A stretch of DNA of 64,000 nt from Lentzea waywayandensis (GTDB lineage Bacteria > Actinomycetota > Actinomycetes > Mycobacteriales > Pseudonocardiaceae). The position numbers and the translations under genes are program-made. Below the pieces are notes generated by a model. It was not told the origin of the DNA, did not search any database, and worked only from the letters and a program-made list of their open reading frames with translations. The stretch covers positions 91,849 through 155,848 of the forward strand of contig NZ_FOYL01000006.1 of NCBI RefSeq assembly GCF_900115955.1. The letters are read 5' to 3'. This document shows positions 56,218 to 63,249 of this stretch, piece after piece. How positions within the stretch are numbered: the first letter of the stretch is position 1; the number at the start of each line of letters is the position of its first letter.

Positions 56218-56723
56218 AGCGCCCGGACGCGGTGGTCATCGACGTGACCTCCCGCGGCCCTGAGCCGTGGGTGCGCTTCAGCCCGTTCTACCCGCACGGC
56301 CAGATCCCGGTGCCGCTCTCACCCGGTGTGACGAGCGAATCCGTCGAGGGCCTCTGGCAGGCGCTGAAGGTCTTCGAGGGCACCGACGTCGACCCGTCGA
56401 AGCTCGCGGTGACGTCGATGAAGGGCCTGAAGCGCACGGTCCGCCGCTTCGGTCAGGTCCGGGGCCACCGCGCGGGCCTGGCCGGCGAGCGCCTGCTCGA
56501 CTACCGCACGGCCCGGCAGGAGATCTACTTACCGGCCTACCGCTGGGTCCTGGAGCACCGGCTACAGGCGGAAGTCGCGCGGCTGCACGAGTTGGCCGAG
56601 TCCGCGGACGTCGTCCTGCTCGACTACACGACCAACGGCGACGTCGAGGACCTCAGCACGCCGCTGTCGCACGCCGCCCTGATCGCCGACCATCTGAGGA
56701 GGCTCACCGCTCACGCGTCCTGA
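56181..56723 (+). CDS. Hypothetical protein (DUF6939-like)
   Basis: A 180-residue soluble protein, basic at the start (MPIEVASKRRKVKRPDAVVI), with conserved-looking blocks WVRFSPFYPHGQIPVP, GLWQALKVFEG and TVRRFGQVRGHRAGLAGERL. The phrase about fixing an RFGQ...GHR arrangement resembles a conserved actinobacterial protein of unknown function (DUF6939, from memory). It starts in the last codons of the EamA gene, and contains a TTA codon near 56526. Function unknown; a nucleic-acid or nucleotide-handling role cannot be excluded. Confidence 0.65.
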   Translation: MPIEVASKRRKVKRPDAVVIDVTSRGPEPWVRFSPFYPHGQIPVPLSPGVTSESVEGLWQALKVFEGTDVDPSKLAVTSMKGLKRTVRRFGQVRGHRAGLAGERLLDYRTARQEIYLPAYRWVLEHRLQAEVARLHELAESADVVLLDYTTNGDVEDLSTPLSHAALIADHLRRLTAHAS

Positions 56724-56767
56724 AAGCCGGATTTATACTTTCTGCTCTTCGGCTTTGGGGGTCGGCA

Positions 56768-57115
56768 GTGGCGACAACGAGCAAGCAGCTCTTCAAGATC
56801 GTGGACGGACTCGCCGAGGTGCAACGGTCGTCCGGGCAGCAGTACGACTCGTTCCGCGTGCGGGGCAAGTTGTTCGGCTACTACTGGCCGCGCACGCAGA
56901 CGGTCGGGCTCAAGCAGACGCTGTCCGAGCAGCTGGCGCTGGTGGCGGAACGGCCCGAGGTGTTCGAGGTGCAGTTCACGGCCGGTGGGTTCGGCTGGGT
57001 CGTGGTGTACCTCGAAGGCATCGAGGCGGACGAGATGAAGGAGCTCGTCTTCGAGGCGTGGCGGTTGTCGGCGCCGGAGGAGCTCGTCGCCCAGGTGCCG
57101 GATCTCGCGCGATGA
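56768..57115 (+). CDS. MmcQ/YjbR-family protein
   Basis: A 115-residue member of the MmcQ/YjbR family: FRVRGKLFGYYWPRTQTVGL and VFEVQFTAGGFGWVVVYLEG are the two central strands of this small double-wing fold, which resembles cyanophage/DNA-binding folds. Most members are of unknown function. The start is GTG 56768, with GGGGG 6 bases upstream. It overlaps the VOC gene by 4 bases (ATGA), so the two form an operon. Confidence 0.8.
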   Translation: MATTSKQLFKIVDGLAEVQRSSGQQYDSFRVRGKLFGYYWPRTQTVGLKQTLSEQLALVAERPEVFEVQFTAGGFGWVVVYLEGIEADEMKELVFEAWRLSAPEELVAQVPDLAR

Positions 57116-57471
57116 CCAGGGTCAAGTTCGAGCTGCCCGCTGACGATCTCGGGCGTGCGACGGCCTTCTACCGCGACGTCTTCGGGTGGTCGGCGCGGCA
57201 GTTGCCGTTCGACTACGTGCTCGTCGACACCGCGGGTGAGCCCGTCGACGTCAGTGATGCCGATGGCGGTATCTCGCCGCGGAACGAGTTCGTGCGGGGG
57301 CCGGTGCTGATCATCGACGTGCCGAGCGTCGACGACGTGGCGCGGAAGGTCGAAGAGGCCGGCGGCGTGCTGCTCAACGCCAAGGAACGCGTGGGCGACT
57401 TCGGGTTCTCGCAGTACGTCAAGGACAGCGAGGGTTCCGTGCTGTGCCTGTGGGAGTCGACTCAGGACTGA
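57112..57471 (+). CDS. VOC/glyoxalase-superfamily protein
   Basis: A 119-residue vicinal-oxygen-chelate protein: LPADDLGRATAFYRDVFGWS, then PVLIIDVPSVDDVARKVEEA and a final FGFSQYVKDSEGSVLCLWES. The metal-binding His and Glu are partly replaced (only Glu in the last motif is visible), so it may not be a metal enzyme. It is coupled to the MmcQ/YjbR gene. Its stop overlaps the T7SS-like partner gene on the other strand by 10 bases. Confidence 0.85.
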   Translation: MTRVKFELPADDLGRATAFYRDVFGWSARQLPFDYVLVDTAGEPVDVSDADGGISPRNEFVRGPVLIIDVPSVDDVARKVEEAGGVLLNAKERVGDFGFSQYVKDSEGSVLCLWESTQD

Positions 57472-58619
57472 CGGCGCAGCGCCAGCGCCGAGCCGTCCGC
57501 GAACGTCAGCCGGACCACCGGCCGCGCGGGCAGACTTGCTCCCGCGTAAGGGGTTTCCAGCGATCGCACGGCGCCGCTGGGGATCTCGGCGAACGTGGTG
57601 AACACGCTGGAAGGCTTGGCCTCGAACAGATGCGTCGGGTAGACGACGGCCACGCGCTGGTCGCTCACGGCGAGTCGCGCGTTGCCGCGGCTGAAGGCGA
57701 AGTGGTCCGCCAGCGACACGGCGAGGCACGAGGCGGCGGGCGCGTCGACCCAGTAGCCGAGCGTCGGGTCGTCGGTCCAGTCCTGCGGTGACGGGGGAGC
57801 GGGCAACGGCCAGCGCTGCTTGTCCAGTTCCAGCGCGGGCATCGGGCTCGAAGCGACGAGAGGCAGCCGCAACTCGCCGCCGACGACGCCGCCCACGTAG
57901 CCGACGATCGGGGGCAGGCCGAGCACCAGGCGTTCGCCGGGGCGCAGCCAGAACTTCGTCAGCTCCGAGACGACGACCTCGTCGTCCGAGACAGCAGGAG
58001 TCTCCAGCAGGAACTCGAAGCCCGAGCCGTCGACGAACGTCACGCGGCCGGGCGAGACCGAGGCGATCTGGGCGCGCGGGAACTCCGCCACGGCCCGGTA
58101 GTCCGGCACTGCGACGGGCTCGCCCTCCACGTGCTCGCCGTACTTCCTGCGGTTGTCGGCGAGGATCTTGCCGACCTCGCGGCCGAACCCGATCGCCTTG
58201 CCCAGAAACGACTTCTCCTCGACAGGCTCAGCGGCCAGGTGCCGCTCGGCGATCACCAGCCGGGAGGACGTCAACGCCCACAACCGATCCACGCGCTTGC
58301 CGGGCTCGAACCGCGACATCGCCGAAGCGGCCAGGGAACCGGCAGAAGGCCCGAACACCAGGTGATCGCCGGCCAGGGCCTTGTCGTCGCCCGAGTCGCC
58401 ACCGCCGCCCAGCATCGTCAGCGCGAGATCGCCCACGCCCCGGCCCACAGCGGAAGCACCGCGGGCGAACAACGAACGGCCTGGTGCGCCGAGCTGGTCG
58501 AGGCCGTCGACGGCGTAGTAGAAGGTCCGCCGGTACATCGCCCACACCAGCGACTCGCCCGCCCGGCAGACCTGCTGCCGGGCGACGTGGCCGGGGCCCA
58601 GGGGCGCCGCGAAGATCAC
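57462..58619 (-). CDS. Hypothetical protein in a type VII-secretion-like trio
   Basis: A 385-residue soluble protein with Gly-rich parts (LGGGGDSGDDKALAGD) and beta-rich C-terminal segments (GRVTFVDGSGFEFLLET; ALTSSRLVIAERHLA; LAVSDQRVAVVYPTHL) that resemble PH-like/GRAM or bacterial PH domain strands; the phrase LTSSRLVIAE is typical of PH-like folds. It starts inside the WXG-like gene's stop (GTGA), making it the last gene of the trio. It may be a chaperone or recognition partner of the WXG protein, as EspG and similar proteins are; this is inference. Confidence 0.6.
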   Translation of the reverse strand: MIFAAPLGPGHVARQQVCRAGESLVWAMYRRTFYYAVDGLDQLGAPGRSLFARGASAVGRGVGDLALTMLGGGGDSGDDKALAGDHLVFGPSAGSLAASAMSRFEPGKRVDRLWALTSSRLVIAERHLAAEPVEEKSFLGKAIGFGREVGKILADNRRKYGEHVEGEPVAVPDYRAVAEFPRAQIASVSPGRVTFVDGSGFEFLLETPAVSDDEVVVSELTKFWLRPGERLVLGLPPIVGYVGGVVGGELRLPLVASSPMPALELDKQRWPLPAPPSPQDWTDDPTLGYWVDAPAASCLAVSLADHFAFSRGNARLAVSDQRVAVVYPTHLFEAKPSSVFTTFAEIPSGAVRSLETPYAGASLPARPVVRLTFADGSALALRRQS

Positions 58620-60085
58620 TCGTACTCGAATCCTCGGTTCATGGCGTCAGCACGGTCCTCGTCGGAGGACGGGTCCTGACCCTTGTTGTAGCCGTACTTG
58701 ATGCCCTGCTCGACGGCGATACCGGGAGCATTCTCCAGGATCCCGTTGGTGATGGCGGTCGGGACGTGGGTCGTGCCGCTCAGGCCCGCCGTGCGCAGGC
58801 CCGCCTCGGTGAGGTTCGTCGTCAGCGAGTCCGCACCGGGGCCGTCGACGCCGAACCGGCCGGCGAAGCGGTTGGCGGTCTTGGACGCCATCGTCGCCGG
58901 GTCGGCCTTGGTGACGATCTTGGCCAGTGGGTTCGCGTCGATCTGGCGCATGAGCCACTTCTCGGCCATGTTGCCGTCGCGCAGGCCCTCGGCCTTCTCG
59001 ACGAGCTTGCGCAACGGACCCTTGCGCAGCGCCTGGAGCAGGTCCTCGAGCTTGTCGATCAACGGCTTGAGCTTGCCGAGCAGCTGCTTCACCTTGAGGC
59101 CGAGGCGCGCCATCGTGCCGCCGACCTGGGCGGTGGTGGCGACGCCCGCGGCGGCCATCGAGGCGCCGGCGGTGATCCACGACGCGGCCAGTGCGGCCAG
59201 CCACTCGATGATCAGGCCCATGACCAGCTCTTGCAGGATGTCGATGCAGATCTCGACGAACGCGTCGAAGAGATCGGCGGCGAGCTCCAGCATCTGCTGA
59301 AGGCCGCGGATCTCGTTCGAGAACGCCTCCGCGCCCGCGCCGAACTCGTCCATCTGCTTGCGGAACTTGTCGCCCGCCTGCCCGGTCCACGGCTGCGACG
59401 TCGCGGCGGCGCGGGTCTTCTCGTGCTCGCCGGTCTGCTTCACCCAGTCCGCGACCTTGCCCCAGCCGGTGCCGGTGCTGCGCATCTGCTCGGGGTCCCC
59501 GATCGCGGGTTCGAGCACGAGCTCGACGATCGGGCTGATCACGATGCCGATCAGGAACCCGAGGCCGTTGTCGATGAACGACTGGCCGGGGCTCATCACG
59601 AACTTGAGCTGCTCCATGCGCGCGTTGACCGCCGCGATGGCCACGTCCGGCGGGCTACCGGCGCGCGAGATGTCGCCGCTCGTGCTCGCCCACGAGCTGC
59701 CGTAGCCGGCGTTCTGCTCGAAGTCGCTCTTGCGGTTGCCGTTGCCCGCGCTGTTCAGGTCGGCGAACGAACCAGGGCCGCCACTGCCGAACTTCTGCAG
59801 CCCCTGGTGGATCGCGTCCTCGACGTCGCGGTAGGTCTGCGCGGTCTGGTCGGTGCGCTCGGCCACGCCCTCCAGGAAGCCCTTGGCCTTGTTGGCCATC
59901 TCCTGGCATTCCTGCAGGCCCTCGAAGTACTTGAACGCCATGAGCTCGCCGAGCGGACCGAAGCAGTCATCACTCACGCGCGCCTGGTCGAGCAGGGTCG
60001 CCAACTGTCCGAAGTGGCCTGCGGCCTCCCGCGAACCCTGGCCGTGCGCCGTGAGCGCACCACCCTGCACCTGGAATCCCGTCAT
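58616..60085 (-). CDS. WXG100-like/type VII secretion-associated protein
   Basis: 489 residues in two helical modules. Residues 1-105 resemble the EspC/ESX-1-like helical hairpin (FQVQGGALTAHGQGSREAAG). Around 240 it has a W-x-G turn in QPWTGQAGDKFRKQMDEF, then a long hydrophobic stretch (about 285-330; LVMGLIIEWLAALAASWITA). The C-terminal 150 residues are polar, without a toxin domain I recognise. No signal peptide. It follows a YbaB gene by 7 bases and overlaps the next gene. It may be a membrane-inserted or secreted T7SS-linked protein. Confidence 0.75.
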   Translation of the reverse strand: MTGFQVQGGALTAHGQGSREAAGHFGQLATLLDQARVSDDCFGPLGELMAFKYFEGLQECQEMANKAKGFLEGVAERTDQTAQTYRDVEDAIHQGLQKFGSGGPGSFADLNSAGNGNRKSDFEQNAGYGSSWASTSGDISRAGSPPDVAIAAVNARMEQLKFVMSPGQSFIDNGLGFLIGIVISPIVELVLEPAIGDPEQMRSTGTGWGKVADWVKQTGEHEKTRAAATSQPWTGQAGDKFRKQMDEFGAGAEAFSNEIRGLQQMLELAADLFDAFVEICIDILQELVMGLIIEWLAALAASWITAGASMAAAGVATTAQVGGTMARLGLKVKQLLGKLKPLIDKLEDLLQALRKGPLRKLVEKAEGLRDGNMAEKWLMRQIDANPLAKIVTKADPATMASKTANRFAGRFGVDGPGADSLTTNLTEAGLRTAGLSGTTHVPTAITNGILENAPGIAVEQGIKYGYNKGQDPSSDEDRADAMNRGFEYE

Positions 60086-60092
60086 GCCCCCA

Positions 60093-60578
60093 TCACCTCA
60101 GGATCGAGTTGCCGCCGAAGTCGTCATCGTCTGAGACCGGTCTCGGCCTCGGACGGTTCCCGGCGGGCGGTGCGGGCGGCGTCACGTTCTGCGGCACGTT
60201 CGGGGCCGCGTTCGGCGTGGGAGCCTCGGGCATCATCACGGCCGAGTGCGCGCTGAACGCGTCCTTGAACCGCTCGGCCTGATCACCCAGCACCGGCGTC
60301 ACGGTGTCCTGCAACGCCTGCGCGGCCTGCTGCGTCGCTGCCCTGATGGTGGCGAGGATCTCCTGCTGCAACTGCGTGTGGCTGTACTTCATCGCGTTCG
60401 GACTGAGCTGCAACCCCAGCACGGCCCCCGACGGCGCGACGGTCACGGTGACGGAGCCGTCACCGCTACGAGCCTGGCCGCGCAGTTCCGCGATCTTGTC
60501 CTTGAGCTGGCCGGCCCTGGCGGCCTGCTCCTGGAAAGCACGGATCTTCTGCTCGATTTGTGCCCTTCTGTCCGGCAC
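60093..60578 (-). CDS. YbaB/EbfC-family nucleoid-associated protein
   Basis: 161 residues: an N-terminal helix (RRAQIEQKIRAFQEQAARAG) and YbaB fold (DGSVTVTVAPSGAVLGLQLS, YSHTQLQQEILATIRAATQQ), with a Pro-rich disordered tail (PAPPAGNRPRPRPVSDDDDF). Housekeeping YbaB (about 110 residues, beside recR) binds DNA as a dimer; the longer versions beside WXG proteins are a recurring actinobacterial group of unknown role. The start is GTG 60578 with GGAAGGGG upstream. First gene of the trio. Confidence 0.85.
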   Translation of the reverse strand: MPDRRAQIEQKIRAFQEQAARAGQLKDKIAELRGQARSGDGSVTVTVAPSGAVLGLQLSPNAMKYSHTQLQQEILATIRAATQQAAQALQDTVTPVLGDQAERFKDAFSAHSAVMMPEAPTPNAAPNVPQNVTPPAPPAGNRPRPRPVSDDDDFGGNSILR

Positions 60579-60651
60579 AGCGACCCCTTCCCCAGTGTCT
60601 GAACAGGTCGCTCACCACGGTAGCAACGCGGTCTGACACCCCACTGACGCT

Positions 60652-61515
60652 TCAGCGGAAGAGGATGCGGGTGATCTCCGTGTCCGTTGCGCGGCCCTCG
60701 TCGTAGGCGCCTTCGCCCTTGAGGTTGTTCATGATCGCGAGGGTGTACCGCGCGTCCTGCCCGACGAACCCGACCGAGTTCATCACCCAGCCGCCCTCTT
60801 CCTCCGACCAGCCGTTCTTCACGCCGGAGTCCGGTCCCCAGACGCCCCACTGCTGCACGGGACCGACCTCGCGCATCTGCCCGAGGATGTACTCGCGGTC
60901 GTCCGCGGGGACGGTGTCGAGGATGTAGTTCATCAGGCGGTCGAGGTCGTTCGCGGTGCACTTCTCGAAGCCCCAGTAGGGGAATGTGGCCGTATATCCC
61001 TTTTGTGGCACCAAATCGGTCATTCCGTACTTGCCGAACGCCGCGTTGAACGTCGTGCCGTTGTACTTCTTCCACAGCGAGTCCGCCGCGTCGTCGTCGG
61101 ACGTGTGCAGCATCGCGTTCATCAGCTTGCGGTCGTCGCTGCTCAGCTTGATCTTGCCGGCGCGGTGGCGCTCCAGGAGGTTCACGACCATCGCGAGCTT
61201 GATCGTCGACGCGGTCCACGTCATGTCGCCCGAGTGGTCGTTGCGCCAGATCGCCCCGCTCTTGCGGTCGCGCAGCACGAAACCGACGGATCCCGGCCTG
61301 GTCTCGGCGTAGTCCTGGGCGGCCTTCACGCGCTTCTGGAAGTCGCACTCGAACCCGCTGTCGGGCAGCGGGCAGACCTCGGGGGTCGCGACGAGAGGTG
61401 CTGCCGCGGGGGTGTGTGACGGCTGCGTGCGTGCTGCGGCGGGTGGTTCCGCCGTCACTGCATGGCCACATGCCGTGAGGGCAAGCGCGCACGCAACAAG
61501 GATCGGACGGAGCAT
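60652..61515 (-). CDS. Serine hydrolase lipoprotein (class A beta-lactamase fold)
   Basis: A 287-residue secreted lipoprotein with lipobox LTAC at about 13-16. The beta-lactamase/PBP-like domain has S-x-x-K as TASTIKLAM (Ser103, Lys106), a second element HTSDDDAAD (SDD in place of SDN) and KNG (GVKNGW, in place of KTG/KSG). The changed second and third motifs, and no clear Omega-loop Glu, argue for a peptidase- or esterase-like enzyme or a degenerate lactamase rather than antibiotic resistance. The ATG at 61515 lies 6 bases after TAGCGT, a possible leaderless start; a GTG at 61524 is also possible. Monocistronic. Confidence 0.85.
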   Translation of the reverse strand: MLRPILVACALALTACGHAVTAEPPAAARTQPSHTPAAAPLVATPEVCPLPDSGFECDFQKRVKAAQDYAETRPGSVGFVLRDRKSGAIWRNDHSGDMTWTASTIKLAMVVNLLERHRAGKIKLSSDDRKLMNAMLHTSDDDAADSLWKKYNGTTFNAAFGKYGMTDLVPQKGYTATFPYWGFEKCTANDLDRLMNYILDTVPADDREYILGQMREVGPVQQWGVWGPDSGVKNGWSEEEGGWVMNSVGFVGQDARYTLAIMNNLKGEGAYDEGRATDTEITRILFR

Positions 61516-61598
61516 GCGCCGCACGCTAATGGGTCCGATCGGAGGTAGTCGACCGCCATACGGACGCCTTGATCACGAAAAGGTTAAGTCAAAGATGT

Positions 61599-61652
61599 TT
61601 GACATGGTGTCTGCTTCGCTTTACCTTGGTGATGTCAGGTTTCTTTGACATC
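61599..61652 (+). promoter_or_regulatory. Strong promoter with TGTCA/TGACA operator repeats
   Basis: TTGACA (61599-61604), 17-base spacer, TACCTT (61622-61627): a near-consensus housekeeping promoter. The repeat GATGTCA (61631-61637) and TGACATC (61646-61652) is a perfect 7-base inverted repeat just downstream of the -10, and TGACA also occurs in the -35. This is the position of a repressor site, probably for the HTH protein encoded at 62084. Confidence 0.65.
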
Positions 61653-61664
61653 AGGAGCGGGACC

Positions 61665-62087
61665 ATGGCGTTCGAGGAGAAGCAGGCCTGGGCCTTGGCG
61701 GTCATCGCCGTGGTCGGTTATGCCGTGTACGTCGGGCTTGTCCTGACTGGAGCGGCAGGGCGTCCGCTGGTCGAGGCGCCGTACATCAGCGCGATGGTGT
61801 GGACGATCTCACTCGGGATCGTCGCCGGCATCGTGTCGGGCATCTGGTTCGGCATCGCCTCGCGCAACGACGGGCTGCAGGCCGACGAACGGGACCGCGA
61901 GATCGGCCGGATCGGCGACGGTATCGGTCAGTCGTTCGTCGTCATCGGTGGTATGTCCGCGATGGTGCTCGCGATGTTCGAGGCGCCGTACTTCTGGATC
62001 GCCAACGTGCTCTACCTGTGCTTCGTGCTGTCCGCGGTGCTGGGCTCGTTGGCGAAGATCATGTTCTACCAGCGGGGGATGGCGTGA
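61665..62087 (+). CDS. Membrane protein of a membrane/HTH/oxidoreductase operon
   Basis: 140 residues with four TM helices (about 9-27, 42-60, 90-106 and 112-130) and a charged cytoplasmic loop (RNDGLQADERDREIGRIGDG). Membrane proteins of this size encoded just before a 70-residue HTH protein are common, for example in DUF2178-like units, whose role is unknown. AGGAG lies 8 bases before the ATG. The stop overlaps the HTH start by 4 bases (GTGA). Confidence 0.7.
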   Translation: MAFEEKQAWALAVIAVVGYAVYVGLVLTGAAGRPLVEAPYISAMVWTISLGIVAGIVSGIWFGIASRNDGLQADERDREIGRIGDGIGQSFVVIGGMSAMVLAMFEAPYFWIANVLYLCFVLSAVLGSLAKIMFYQRGMA

Positions 62088-62308
62088 AGCCGACGAAGGT
62101 CACGAACTCCCTCCGCGCCCTGCGGTTCGCGCACGGCGAGATGAAGCAGGCCGATCTCGCCACGGCCGTCGGTGTGACGCGGCAGACGTTGATCGCCATC
62201 GAGCAGGGGAAGTACTCGCCCTCGCTGGAAGTGGCCTTCAAGATCGCACGCGTGTTCAAGGTGTCGCTAGAAGAGGTGTTCCAGTACCCGGAGGAGGAAG
62301 AGCTGTGA
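62084..62308 (+). CDS. Small XRE-type HTH regulator
   Basis: A 74-residue single-domain regulator: NSLRALRFAHGEMKQADLAT, AVGVTRQTLIAIEQGKYSPS, ending SLEEVFQYPEEEEL, typical of the YgzD/YozG group that sits beside small membrane proteins. It is translationally coupled on both sides (4-base overlaps). It likely represses the operon promoter at the inverted repeat 61631-61652. Confidence 0.93.
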   Translation: MKPTKVTNSLRALRFAHGEMKQADLATAVGVTRQTLIAIEQGKYSPSLEVAFKIARVFKVSLEEVFQYPEEEEL

Positions 62309-63249
62309 AGGCTGTCGTACAACGAAGATACGGATCGGCGGTGTTCGGTGACCTCGATGTGCCTGTGCCTGGGAAGGGCGAGGTTCTGCTGGAGGTGCGG
62401 GCGGCGGGCGTCGACATGGGCGTCTGGCACCTGCTCACCGGGAAGCCGTACCTGTTGCGGTTCCTCGGTTTCGGGTTCCGCGGGCCGAAGTCCCCGGTAC
62501 CGGGACGGGACGTCGCCGGTGTGGTGACGGAGATCGGGCCCGGCGTGACCGGGTTCGAGATCGGCGACGAGGTGTTCGGCACGTGCGAGGGGTCGTTCGC
62601 CGAACACGCCGTCGCTCCGGTCTCCCGGCTGGCGCGCAAACCGGAGGGGATTTCCTTCACCGAGGCGGCCGCGCTCCCGATCTCGGGCGGGACGGCGCTG
62701 GAGGGACTGCGCGGAGTCCAGCCGGGGCAACGGGTTCTGGTGCTCGGCGCCGGTGGCGGCGTCGGCTCGTACGGCGTCCAGATCGCGAAAGCCCTTGGCG
62801 CACACGTGACAGCGGTGTGCAGCACGCGCAAGGTCGAGCTGGCCAGGTCGCTGGGCGCCGACGAGGTCTTCGACTACACGGTGGCGGACTTCACCGGCAC
62901 GTACGACCTGATCCTCGACTGCGGTGGCGCCAGGCCGTTGTCCAGGCTGCGCAGGGCGACGAACGAGGGCGGCCGGATCGTGCTGGTCGGCGCGGAGACA
63001 GGGGGATCGATCACGGGAGGGTTCCACAAGTCGATCGGCGCGTTGTTCCTGAACCCGTTCTCGTCCAGGAAGTTCGTGCCGCTGATGGCGAAGGAGCTCG
63101 GCGTCGTCTTCGACGAGCTGCGTGTCATGGTCGAGGCAGGCACGCTGAAAGCCCCGGTGGGCAAGGTCTTCCCGCTGTCAGAGGCACTCGACGCGGTGGA
63201 CCACGTCTACTCGCGACGGTCGGTCGGCAAGACGGTCGTCGCGATCTGA
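62305..63249 (+). CDS. NAD(P)-dependent quinone-oxidoreductase-like enzyme (MDR family)
   Basis: A 314-residue medium-chain dehydrogenase/reductase without the zinc ligands: GroES-like domain (VRAAGVDMGVWHLLTGKPYL; PGRDVAGVVTEIGPGVTGFE) and Rossmann domain VLVLGAGGGVGSYGVQIAKA. It belongs to the quinone oxidoreductase/zeta-crystallin branch that reduces quinones or enones with NADPH. The start overlaps the HTH stop by 4 bases. The last 43 bases overlap the end of the amidohydrolase gene on the other strand. Confidence 0.9.
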   Translation: MKAVVQRRYGSAVFGDLDVPVPGKGEVLLEVRAAGVDMGVWHLLTGKPYLLRFLGFGFRGPKSPVPGRDVAGVVTEIGPGVTGFEIGDEVFGTCEGSFAEHAVAPVSRLARKPEGISFTEAAALPISGGTALEGLRGVQPGQRVLVLGAGGGVGSYGVQIAKALGAHVTAVCSTRKVELARSLGADEVFDYTVADFTGTYDLILDCGGARPLSRLRRATNEGGRIVLVGAETGGSITGGFHKSIGALFLNPFSSRKFVPLMAKELGVVFDELRVMVEAGTLKAPVGKVFPLSEALDAVDHVYSRRSVGKTVVAI

